A stretch of 5,358 bases of DNA from Gammaproteobacteria bacterium (GTDB lineage: Bacteria > Pseudomonadota > Gammaproteobacteria > GRL18): contig JAGLFC010000178.1 of the NCBI GenBank assembly GCA_023144715.1, positions 1 through 5,358 of the forward strand. Direction: 5' to 3'. Both the position numbers and the translations under genes were made by a program. Each line of letters starts with the position of its first letter. Within the stretch, counting starts at the first letter, position 1. The notes below the pieces were generated by a model. The model searched no databases and was not told the origin of the DNA. It saw only the letters and a list, made by a program, of their open reading frames with translations. Of this stretch, positions 1 to 5,344 are shown one piece after another.

Positions 1-114
1 TTACTTGATCCTCATTCAAGACAACCTGCTTATAAGCAATCTGCCATACGCATCGAGCGTATTAAGGATCAAACGGCCGCTGCTCAATTAAGTATGGAAA
101 TGCGTACTTTCTAA
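1..114 (+). CDS. Molybdopterin oxidoreductase catalytic subunit, C-terminal end (partial)
   Basis: Frame 1 is open from the window edge to TAA at 112-114 and gives 37 residues. It contains the string DPHSRQPAYKQSAIRIE, which matches the DPxSxQPxxK...A[IV]R[IVL]E ending typical of the molybdopterin-dinucleotide-binding C-terminal domain in the DMSO-reductase superfamily (NasA/NapA/formate dehydrogenase-like and related catalytic subunits). In such enzymes this subunit carries the Mo-bisMGD cofactor and the substrate site. The gene is cut by the window start, so the N-terminal FeS ligands, Mo ligand and any Tat signal cannot be examined and the substrate stays unknown. The next gene, a DmsBC-type electron-transfer/anchor fusion, starts 42 bases downstream on the same strand. 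That is the expected operon partner and supports the call. The family call is fairly secure; the particular enzyme is not. Confidence 0.75.
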   Translation, partial: LLDPHSRQPAYKQSAIRIERIKDQTAAAQLSMEMRTF

Positions 115-156
115 ATAAGCCCCCCTATTATTCAGTTAAGATGATGGAATGAAATA

Positions 157-2082
157 ATGTTTGCACGAAGAGATAATGAACCTGATTATGCTGTACTTTC
201 AAAGAGAGATGGCAAAGTAGTCATTGATGCCAATAGCACGAATTGTTATGGGACACCCATAGAAACAGTACACAATAATGATCCATTAAGAGAACAATCA
301 CTTGATATTAATTATGAAGACGAAATAGGTGAAAATCCTGATCGTTATAAACAACATGGTTTCTATTTTAATGCCGATAATTGTATTGCCTGTCATGCTT
401 GTGAGGCTGCTTGTAGTGAAAAAAATGATAACCCTGCTCATATTGCCTTTCGATCCGTGGGCTTTGTAGAAGGCGGTACATACCCTGCTTATCAACGTCT
501 CAATATTTCGATGGCATGTAATCATTGTGATGATCCTGTGTGTCTAAAAGGTTGCCCGACTCGTGCCTATACTAAATTTGCCGAATATGGAGCGGTCTTA
601 CAAGATCCTGATATTTGTTTTGGTTGTGGTTATTGCACTTGGGTCTGCCCTTATAATGCCCCACAACTTGATCCTGAAAAAGGTCAGGTGACCAAGTGTA
701 ATATGTGTGTTGATCGTCTTGAAGTCGGTTTAAAACCCGCCTGTAGTTCCGCTTGTTTGGGTAATGCTTTAGACTTTGGTGTGATTGAAGATTTACCTGA
801 TAATCGTAGTCAAGCAAAGGTCAATATCCCTGGTTTTCCAAGAAATGATATTACTCATCCTAATATCCGTTTTCAACAAACACGTACCACACAACGAGAC
901 ATGACACGTGTGGATCAAACGGCGATTAAATATCATCGCAATGATGATTCTAGCAGTACCTTTGAAGAAAGTCCCTTTGTCCCTGAACTTGATCCTAAAC
1001 AAGGCTATCAACGCCAATGGAATTTAAAAAAATTACTCACTTCTCATGAAAATGCTCATATTGCCTTTACACTCAGCGCACAATTAGTGATGGGCGCATT
1101 TTTATGGTTTTTTGCAGGCTCATTATTCAGCAGTAATGGTTTAGGCTATTTATCTTCTAGCTCTGCTTATGTACCTGCATTAATCACTTTAGTCGGTTTA
1201 ATTACCATAGGACTCTATAAATTAAACATGCACTTAGGTAAACCCCACCGTTTTTATCGTGGTTTTTATAATCTTAAATATTCACCTGTGAGTCGAGAAA
1301 TTGCAGGTGTGAGTTTGTTTTTTGCAGGTCTGGTATTATTTACCTTTTTAGCCTTGTTTGATCATGGCTTTTTTAAAGTCTTACAATTTTTTGCGGGACT
1401 GCTTGCCTTCACTGGATTGTTAGGCGGTGGCTATTTTATGTATAAACTCTACCGCATTGAAGCTCGTCCTTTTTGGAATCATATTAATACAGCCACTTCT
1501 TTTATTGCAACAGGCTTGGTTCTAGGCTCTCTTTTTGTGGCACTTTTTAATACGGCTGGTCATACAATACCCAGATCACTGAACACATTGCTATTATCAG
1601 TGATCAGTATGGGTTTGATCATTGAAATGGCAGGCTTATGGTTACACCGTAACGATTTAAAATCGGCTCATAGTGAAGGCGCCGCTTCTTTTTATGAACA
1701 AACCACCACTTATGGTTATACTTATTTATTAAGAAATGTATTACTTATTTTATCATTAATAATAAGTATCAGCTTGCTTGTAATGGGTCAACAATCCTTT
1801 ATTGCTTACTTAATTTTAGCGACGAGTACACTCATTGCCACGATTATAGGTAGAGCATTATTTTATGTCGTGGTGATCCCCACAACCATGCCGGGTGGTT
1901 TTTTCTGGAAAAATAAAAGCTTTATTGAACACGCTCGTGAAACAGGTTTAGCAGATATGCCTCAGATGGGTGTAGTCTATGAAAAACACCACGCCTTTAA
2001 CGTTAAAGAGCTTATGACAACAGTCAAAGATACTTCCATTGATGACAAAATTAAACAATTTAAACGAATTTTTACAGGATAG
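157..2082 (+). CDS. Fused DmsB-type [4Fe-4S] subunit and DmsC-type membrane anchor of a molybdoenzyme
   Basis: The protein has 641 residues. After an N-terminal extension of about 65 residues comes a DmsB-like ferredoxin domain (about 68-212) with 16 Cys in four groups: C76/79/82/86, C121/124/129/133, C154/157/160/163 and C181/184/196/200. This is the pattern for four [4Fe-4S] clusters. A hydrophilic linker (about 213-298) leads to a DmsC-like anchor with about eight hydrophobic helices (near 301-323, 338-356, 381-401, 408-430, 444-466, 474-496, 523-544 and 547-575). The HLGKPHRFYRGF motif and SREI (359-382) after helix 2 are typical of DmsC. In this family the FeS part wires the molybdenum subunit to quinone at the anchor. 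In E. coli DmsB and DmsC are separate proteins of roughly 200 and 290 residues, so this is a full-length fusion, not a truncation. ATG 157 has only a weak GGA about 8 bases upstream; earlier ATGs (141, 144, 149) are in other frames. It follows the catalytic subunit gene closely. Confidence 0.9.
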   Translation: MFARRDNEPDYAVLSKRDGKVVIDANSTNCYGTPIETVHNNDPLREQSLDINYEDEIGENPDRYKQHGFYFNADNCIACHACEAACSEKNDNPAHIAFRSVGFVEGGTYPAYQRLNISMACNHCDDPVCLKGCPTRAYTKFAEYGAVLQDPDICFGCGYCTWVCPYNAPQLDPEKGQVTKCNMCVDRLEVGLKPACSSACLGNALDFGVIEDLPDNRSQAKVNIPGFPRNDITHPNIRFQQTRTTQRDMTRVDQTAIKYHRNDDSSSTFEESPFVPELDPKQGYQRQWNLKKLLTSHENAHIAFTLSAQLVMGAFLWFFAGSLFSSNGLGYLSSSSAYVPALITLVGLITIGLYKLNMHLGKPHRFYRGFYNLKYSPVSREIAGVSLFFAGLVLFTFLALFDHGFFKVLQFFAGLLAFTGLLGGGYFMYKLYRIEARPFWNHINTATSFIATGLVLGSLFVALFNTAGHTIPRSLNTLLLSVISMGLIIEMAGLWLHRNDLKSAHSEGAASFYEQTTTYGYTYLLRNVLLILSLIISISLLVMGQQSFIAYLILATSTLIATIIGRALFYVVVIPTTMPGGFFWKNKSFIEHARETGLADMPQMGVVYEKHHAFNVKELMTTVKDTSIDDKIKQFKRIFTG

Positions 2083-2175
2083 TCATTAACGATGTTAATA
2101 AAAATGATATAACTGAAATATAAAAATTTATTTTGATACTTAATAGCAGTAATATTTGAAATTGGTTAAACTATT

Positions 2176-2199
2176 ATGTTGAATTTTATAATTCAACAT
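2176..2199. promoter_or_regulatory. Perfect 10-bp dyad spanning a TATAAT, possible operator
   Basis: ATGTTGAATT at 2176-2185 is exactly complementary to AATTCAACAT at 2190-2199, with a 4-base centre (TTAT). The dyad contains TATAAT at 2187-2192, an exact -10 consensus. A poor -35 candidate (TTGGTT, 2162-2167) lies 19 bases upstream. No T-run follows and the stem is AT-rich, so it does not look like an intrinsic terminator. A dimeric repressor site over a promoter for the 2298 gene is the simplest reading, but the regulator is unknown. The dyad is seen directly; its role is inferred. Confidence 0.45.
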
Positions 2200-2266
2200 T
2201 CAGTCAGTGGATGAGCATCATTCTTTACAATGTTAGTTTACTTTTGTTCAATTATTAACTGACTGA
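2200..2266 (+). repeat. Inverted repeat TCAGTCAGT / ACTGACTGA in the leader of the 2298 gene
   Basis: TCAGTCAGT at 2200-2208 is the exact reverse complement of ACTGACTGA at 2258-2266, 49 bases apart. In RNA the stem could continue past one mismatch (G2209 with A2257) by five more pairs, 2210-2214 with 2252-2256, two of them G-U. If transcription starts about 7 bases after the TATAAT at 2187-2192, the left arm would be at the very 5' end of the message. The ribosome binding site at 2286-2291 lies outside the stem. The repeat is certain; a function in RNA stability or as a regulator half-site pair is conjecture. Confidence 0.45.
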
Positions 2267-2272
2267 TTTAAA
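2244..2272 (+). promoter_or_regulatory. Candidate sigma-70 promoter for the 2298 gene
   Basis: TTGTTC (2244-2249) and TTTAAA (2267-2272) are separated by exactly 17 bases, giving a start near 2279 and a leader of about 18 bases before the ATG. Both hexamers are imperfect, and the whole region is AT-rich, so chance matches are common. It competes with the TATAAT at 2187-2192 as the promoter of this gene. If this one is used, the right arm of the TCAGTCAGT repeat falls in its spacer. Confidence 0.25.
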
Positions 2273-2285
2273 ATTTATAGACATA

Positions 2286-2291
2286 AAGGGA
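2286..2291 (+). promoter_or_regulatory. Ribosome binding site of the 2298 gene
   Basis: AAGGGA ends 6 bases before ATG 2298 in a region otherwise almost free of G. It is a good Shine-Dalgarno match and supports both the reality and the start of the 152-residue gene. Confidence 0.65.
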
Positions 2292-2297
2292 TAATTA

Positions 2298-2756
2298 ATG
2301 AAAGATCAAAATTTTTTTGAGCGTATGGGTGAAGTATTTAACTCACCAGCTTCTAAGACTAAACAAAATAGTACCGCTAAAGAACAGACCGAAGAAGACT
2401 TAATTGAGGAATATATTAAAGATGTACTAAATCCTGCTTCACCTGAAGTCAATGTTACCGATCAATCGGTTGTACAACCTGAAGTGATTAAAGAATCAAT
2501 GCAGGGTAATTGGTGGGAAAAAGCACTCAATGATTTTTCGATACATCAGGAAAAAGAACGCGGTGGATTTAATATGAAACAGGCACATGATCAACAAGGA
2601 TTTGCAAGTTATCAGGTACAAGAAAAAACACAATTTGATAATTTTCAAAAACAAGAATTTGAAATCTTCTGGGCTAATATTAAAAAACAGTCTGATAACC
2701 GACCTTCATCAGCACCCGCTGCTCCACAACCTACTCACTTTAATCCACCTAAATAA
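2298..2756 (+). CDS. Soluble protein of unknown function with an 11-residue Phe/Gln periodicity
   Basis: The protein has 152 residues and I do not recognise a family. There is no signal peptide, membrane segment or Cys, so it is probably cytoplasmic. The N-terminus (FFERMGEVF) may form a short amphipathic helix. An acidic stretch (about 29-43, EEDLIEEYIKDVL) follows, then a loose region and NWWEKALNDF (71-80). From 80 to 130 Phe recurs at 80, 91, 102, 113 and 124, exactly 11 apart, with Gln four residues later in the first four units (84, 95, 106, 117). The tail (135-152) is Pro/Ala-rich and probably disordered. A clear AAGGGA site precedes the ATG. The gene stands alone: 215 bases separate it from the molybdoenzyme operon, and hairpins plus a new promoter separate it from the lipoprotein gene. 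The hendecad spacing recalls proteins with 11-residue amphipathic repeats, but Gly at 89, 90 and 101 argues against one continuous helix. Confidence 0.75.
   Translation: MKDQNFFERMGEVFNSPASKTKQNSTAKEQTEEDLIEEYIKDVLNPASPEVNVTDQSVVQPEVIKESMQGNWWEKALNDFSIHQEKERGGFNMKQAHDQQGFASYQVQEKTQFDNFQKQEFEIFWANIKKQSDNRPSSAPAAPQPTHFNPPK
2535..2699 (+). repeat. Five 11-residue (33-base) degenerate protein repeats inside the 2298 gene
   Basis: The units begin at Phe80, Phe91, Phe102, Phe113 and Phe124 of the encoded protein: FSIHQ..., FNMKQ..., FASYQ..., FDNFQ... and FWANI.... The first four fit F-x-x-x-Q-x(6). The fifth keeps only the Phe. The DNA of the units is diverged, so this is a protein-level periodicity and not a recent tandem duplication. 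Eleven residues equal three helical turns, which would line Phe and Gln along one face. Confidence 0.6.
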
Positions 2757-2761
2757 TATAT

Positions 2762-2808
2762 TTTCTCAATAAATAAGCATCATTAATATTAGATGAGAAA
2801 TTTTTTTT
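2762..2808 (+). terminator. Probable intrinsic terminator after the 2298 gene
   Basis: TTTCTCA (2762-2768) pairs with TGAGAAA (2794-2800), and eight T's (2801-2808) follow immediately. It starts 5 bases after the stop codon of the 152-residue protein. The stem is short and AT-rich, and the 25-base loop is large, which lowers the expected strength. The directly abutting T-run and the position are what support the call. Confidence 0.5.
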
Positions 2809-2810
2809 AA

Positions 2811-2868
2811 AAAGATACAAGATTAAACTATCAATGTCATATTCTTGTATCTTTATTAAGACTTTTTT
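2811..2868 (+). terminator. Second hairpin with delayed T-run, possible terminator
   Basis: AAAGATACAAGA (2811-2822) is the exact reverse complement of TCTTGTATCTTT (2843-2854), a 12-bp stem with a 20-base loop. A run of six T's (2863-2868) comes 8 bases after the stem, farther than in a classical intrinsic terminator. It may be a backup terminator, an RNA 3'-end structure or a regulator site. The last two T's of the run are also the first bases of the -35 candidate of the next promoter. Confidence 0.4.
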
Positions 2869-2895
2869 GTTATTTCAACGGTTAATAATTATAAT
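2867..2895 (+). promoter_or_regulatory. Sigma-70-type promoter for the lipoprotein operon
   Basis: TTGTTA (2867-2872) and an exact TATAAT (2890-2895) are separated by 17 bases. The expected start is near 2902, which gives a leader of about 80 bases before ATG 2983. The -35 matches TTGACA at four of six positions. The location, just after two hairpins and before a new gene set, supports it as the start of a separate transcription unit. Confidence 0.55.
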
Positions 2896-2936
2896 ATGAT
2901 GCAAATAGGCTTATATCTCTCACTATCGGCTATCAT

Positions 2937-2950
2937 AATACAGTATTTTT
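2937..2950 (+). promoter_or_regulatory. Small interrupted palindrome with T-run in the lipoprotein leader
   Basis: AATAC (2937-2941) and GTATT (2943-2947) form a symmetric element around A2942, and the T's continue to 2950. A 1-base loop cannot fold as an RNA hairpin, so if it matters it would be as a DNA site 10-20 bases inside the predicted leader. It may be chance in AT-rich DNA. Confidence 0.2.
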
Positions 2951-2982
2951 AGTCAATACAAAAAAACATTGGTTACTTATAA

Positions 2983-4212
2983 ATGCCCAATAAACATCAT
3001 AAATACAGAACTGTTTATTTCAAACGATCAACACTCATAATTATTATCCTTATCACTGTTCTTTTAAATGCCTGTTCAACTATAAATAATAGTATCAAAC
3101 AAGATGTTAAACCCATCATGGTGCAGCATGAAATAGCAGAAAATCAATTATTAAATGTTTCCATACAAAAATTTGAATCAGGCGAATTGCCAAAAAATAA
3201 AGAAAAACGACGTGGTTTATCAGAAGAAATAAGAAATGCTGAAGCGCGTTATATTCCTATACATTTAAGATATACCCTGCAAAAAACAGGTTACTGGGGC
3301 AATGTGAGTGTATTACCTGACATCTCTGATCCTCAACAAAATGCAGGCAGTGAAATTATTGTCAAAGGAAAAATACTCAACTCAGATGGAGAACGTATCG
3401 CACTACACGTCGATGTTTTTGATGCTTCTAATAAAAAATGGTTTAGCAAAACGTATAAAGAAACAGTAACCGCTGAAAACAATATTAAAACAGAAATAAG
3501 AAAAAAAGATCGTTTTCAAAATTTATACAATCAAATATCCAATGATATTATAAAATACAGGCAAAAATTATCCCTTGCTGACATTAAAAAAATTAAAGAC
3601 ATCGCAGAACTTCGTTTTGCCAATTCTATGGCACCCGATACTTTTTCTAACTACTTAGGAAAAGATAAAAATAATTTATTTTATCTAAAAAAATTACCCG
3701 CTGATAATGATTCTATGTTACAGCGCGTTAACACCATAAAAATTCGAGAAGAAATGTTAGTAGACACTATTAATAATTATTATAATCTCTACTATAGCGA
3801 TCTTTGGGATAGCTATGAAAATTGGCGACAATATAGAAGTGAAGAACTTGACACAATCAGAGATCTTAATAATAAAGCCTTAGCACAACAATTATTAGGA
3901 GCGGCCGCAATTGTAGGTGCAATTGCCTTAGGTGCATCCAATTCAGGGTATGAATATAATACAGGAGCTTTGGAGTCTGTTATGATCGCAGGCGGTGCGT
4001 ATGCCATTAAAGCAGGTTTTGATACAAGAAAAGAAACTAATATTAATAAAGATGCTATTGAAGAATTAGATATATCTTTTGAGACAGAGGCAGAACCTAT
4101 TTTAGTTGATGTGAATGGTAAAACCATGACATTGACAGGTAATGCCAATCAACAATACAAAAAATGGCGTGCTTTATTAAGTAAAATCTATCGTGAAGAA
4201 ACCAGTTTTTAA
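2983..4212 (+). CDS. Outer-membrane-type lipoprotein of unknown function with a Gly/Ala-rich segment
   Basis: The protein has 409 residues. A basic N-terminus and a hydrophobic core (about 17-29) end in the lipobox LLNA-C31. Ser at +2 gives no inner-membrane retention signal, so a lipid anchor in the outer membrane is expected. Residues 52-195 look like a compact alpha/beta domain; the RYIPIHLRYTLQKTGYWG stretch (89-106) and the strand pair near 123-147 loosely recall LpoB/CsgG-like lipoproteins, which is only a resemblance. Residues 196-300 are mainly helical and rich in Tyr and Asp. A Gly/Ala-rich hydrophobic part (304-345) with small-residue spacing could insert into or pack against a membrane. 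The tail (365-405) looks like a strand region (ILVDVNGKTMTLTG) and a helix. An in-frame TAA directly before ATG 2983 fixes the start, although no good Shine-Dalgarno is seen. The next gene overlaps its end by up to 20 bases, implying translational coupling. Confidence 0.85.
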   Translation: MPNKHHKYRTVYFKRSTLIIIILITVLLNACSTINNSIKQDVKPIMVQHEIAENQLLNVSIQKFESGELPKNKEKRRGLSEEIRNAEARYIPIHLRYTLQKTGYWGNVSVLPDISDPQQNAGSEIIVKGKILNSDGERIALHVDVFDASNKKWFSKTYKETVTAENNIKTEIRKKDRFQNLYNQISNDIIKYRQKLSLADIKKIKDIAELRFANSMAPDTFSNYLGKDKNNLFYLKKLPADNDSMLQRVNTIKIREEMLVDTINNYYNLYYSDLWDSYENWRQYRSEELDTIRDLNNKALAQQLLGAAAIVGAIALGASNSGYEYNTGALESVMIAGGAYAIKAGFDTRKETNINKDAIEELDISFETEAEPILVDVNGKTMTLTGNANQQYKKWRALLSKIYREETSF

Positions 4213-5344
4213 AAGGAATTTCAAACCATTGCCAAACATTAAAATAAAAGCACCTTCTATGGGGCTTGATGCTCAAAGAGAAATACAAAACAAACAAAAC
4301 CAAGCAAGCAATACACGATCAAAAAGTATTATTTTTATTTTATTAGGGATCATAATTTGTTTATTATTAGTCATTACACACTTAGTATTGAGTCCCTCCC
4401 CTACCCCTATATTAGTTCCTAATAATACTCAAATAGAAACATCGGTAAAAAAAGTGATAATAAATAATGATCCCATTTTAAAAAAAATAATACCTACAAC
4501 AACCCCTAGAATAACCATAATACCGACTTCCGTACCACTACCGACTCCCATTAGCATTGACAATAATATAAAAAAAGAAGTCCCTGTGTTAGAAAATCAA
4601 CAAACACAGGAAGACGTAGAATTTAATAAGATGATCAGTGAAGTCATGAATGCTATTGAAAAACAACAATTAAATATAGCGACACACACATTACAAAGAG
4701 CAAAAAAACTCAAAAGAAATGATCCCATTATCAATGAATTGGATAAAAGAATTAAAACCGCTATCCAAAAAAATAAAATACAAACACTGACCAATAAAGC
4801 ACGTCATGACATAAAAAATGAGCAATGGAATAATGCGTTAATATTTTATAACAAAATTATTCAAATAGATCCGAATATCAATAGTGTCTTAGTGAAAAAA
4901 CAGCAAGCTAAAGTCTATATACAACTGAATCGTATGATGGATATTATTATTAACAAGCCCGAACGTTTACAAAATGATGTTGTTTTTGAAAAAGCCAAGC
5001 AATCATTAATTCATATTCAAAATAAAATCTATGATCCCCACAGTGCTTTATATGCTCCTAACAAAACACCTAAATTATTAAACAAAATAAAGCAAGTAGA
5101 CACTCTTATCAAAAAAGCATCTATTATCATTAATGTCACATTACTCTCTGATGGTTTAACCGATATTATTATCTATAAAGTGAATCACTTTGGTTTACTC
5201 AATGAACAAAAATTATCATTAAGAGCGGGACGCTATACCATCGTGGGTTCAAGAGAAGGTTATAAAGATATAAGAAAAGTATTGATTATTAAATCCACAG
5301 ATTATAAAAGACAAATTGAAATCAAGTGTAGAGACCTTATTTAA
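4193..5344 (+). CDS. Single-pass inner-membrane protein with Pro/Thr linker, TPR-like helices and PEGA-like C-terminal domain
   Basis: From GTG 4193 the protein has 383 residues. A basic cytoplasmic N-terminus (1-44) precedes one membrane helix (about 45-66). Next comes a Pro/Thr-rich linker (67-121, SPSPTPILVP, PTTTP, PLPTP) that could span part of the periplasm. Helices at 140-245 resemble TPR units; the clearest is QWNNALIFYNKIIQIDPN (211-228), with the usual A-x3-Y and D-P spacing. A further helical part (250-310) leads to a beta-rich domain (312-379), VTLLSDGLTDIIIYK...LRAGRYTIVGSREGYKDIRK, resembling PEGA domains (L-x-P/A-G-x-Y-x-V...GY). GTG 4193 lies inside the lipoprotein gene and lacks a Shine-Dalgarno. 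TTG 4229 has AAAAGGAA 10 bases upstream and may be the real start, leaving 371 residues with the membrane helix intact. The function is unknown; the layout suggests a partner of the lipoprotein. Codons are strikingly rich in AAA, AAT and ATA. Confidence 0.85.
   Translation: MKKPVFKRNFKPLPNIKIKAPSMGLDAQREIQNKQNQASNTRSKSIIFILLGIIICLLLVITHLVLSPSPTPILVPNNTQIETSVKKVIINNDPILKKIIPTTTPRITIIPTSVPLPTPISIDNNIKKEVPVLENQQTQEDVEFNKMISEVMNAIEKQQLNIATHTLQRAKKLKRNDPIINELDKRIKTAIQKNKIQTLTNKARHDIKNEQWNNALIFYNKIIQIDPNINSVLVKKQQAKVYIQLNRMMDIIINKPERLQNDVVFEKAKQSLIHIQNKIYDPHSALYAPNKTPKLLNKIKQVDTLIKKASIIINVTLLSDGLTDIIIYKVNHFGLLNEQKLSLRAGRYTIVGSREGYKDIRKVLIIKSTDYKRQIEIKCRDLI
4211..4218 (+). promoter_or_regulatory. 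Shine-Dalgarno that may decide the start of the 4193 gene
   Basis: AAAAGGAA sits across the stop codon of the lipoprotein gene, 10 bases before an in-frame TTG at 4229. It is the only good ribosome binding site near the gene junction and lies downstream of GTG 4193, so it cannot serve that start. Met at 4259 is too far away. Use of TTG would turn a 20-base gene overlap into a 16-base gap. Confidence 0.4.

Noticed and set aside
141..152. ATG-ATG-GAA-TGA mini-frame before the DmsBC-type gene as a leader peptide
   Set aside because: It has three codons, no ribosome binding site of its own and no associated attenuator structure. It is probably chance.
298..1017. Minus-strand open frames of 74-81 codons (298-525, 572-817, 793-1017)
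   Set aside because: They lie antisense to the well-supported [4Fe-4S] coding region, overlap one another, and show no recognisable motif or ribosome binding site.
2085..2099. ATTAAC-GAT-GTTAAT hairpin just after the DmsBC-type gene as a terminator
   Set aside because: The stem is only 6 bp with four A-T pairs and a 3-base loop, and A's, not T's, follow it. It is too weak to call.
2133..2146. TTGAT half-site upstream of the 2298 gene as an FNR box
   Set aside because: The second half-site ATCAA is absent at the required 4-base spacing.
2587..2772. Plus-strand frame of 61 codons overlapping the 152-residue gene
   Set aside because: It is a shifted reading of the 2298 gene without a ribosome binding site. 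The main frame has a good one and a regular residue pattern.
3813..4303. Minus-strand frames at 3813-4148 and 4097-4303
   Set aside because: They are antisense to the lipoprotein and TPR/PEGA-like genes, overlap each other, and consist of low-complexity hydrophobic or mixed sequence expected from reading AT-rich coding DNA backwards.
4597..4794. Minus-strand frame of 65 codons with a hydrophobic look
   Set aside because: The Leu/Ser/Cys-rich appearance comes from reading A-rich Lys/Asn codons on the other strand; there is no support for a gene.
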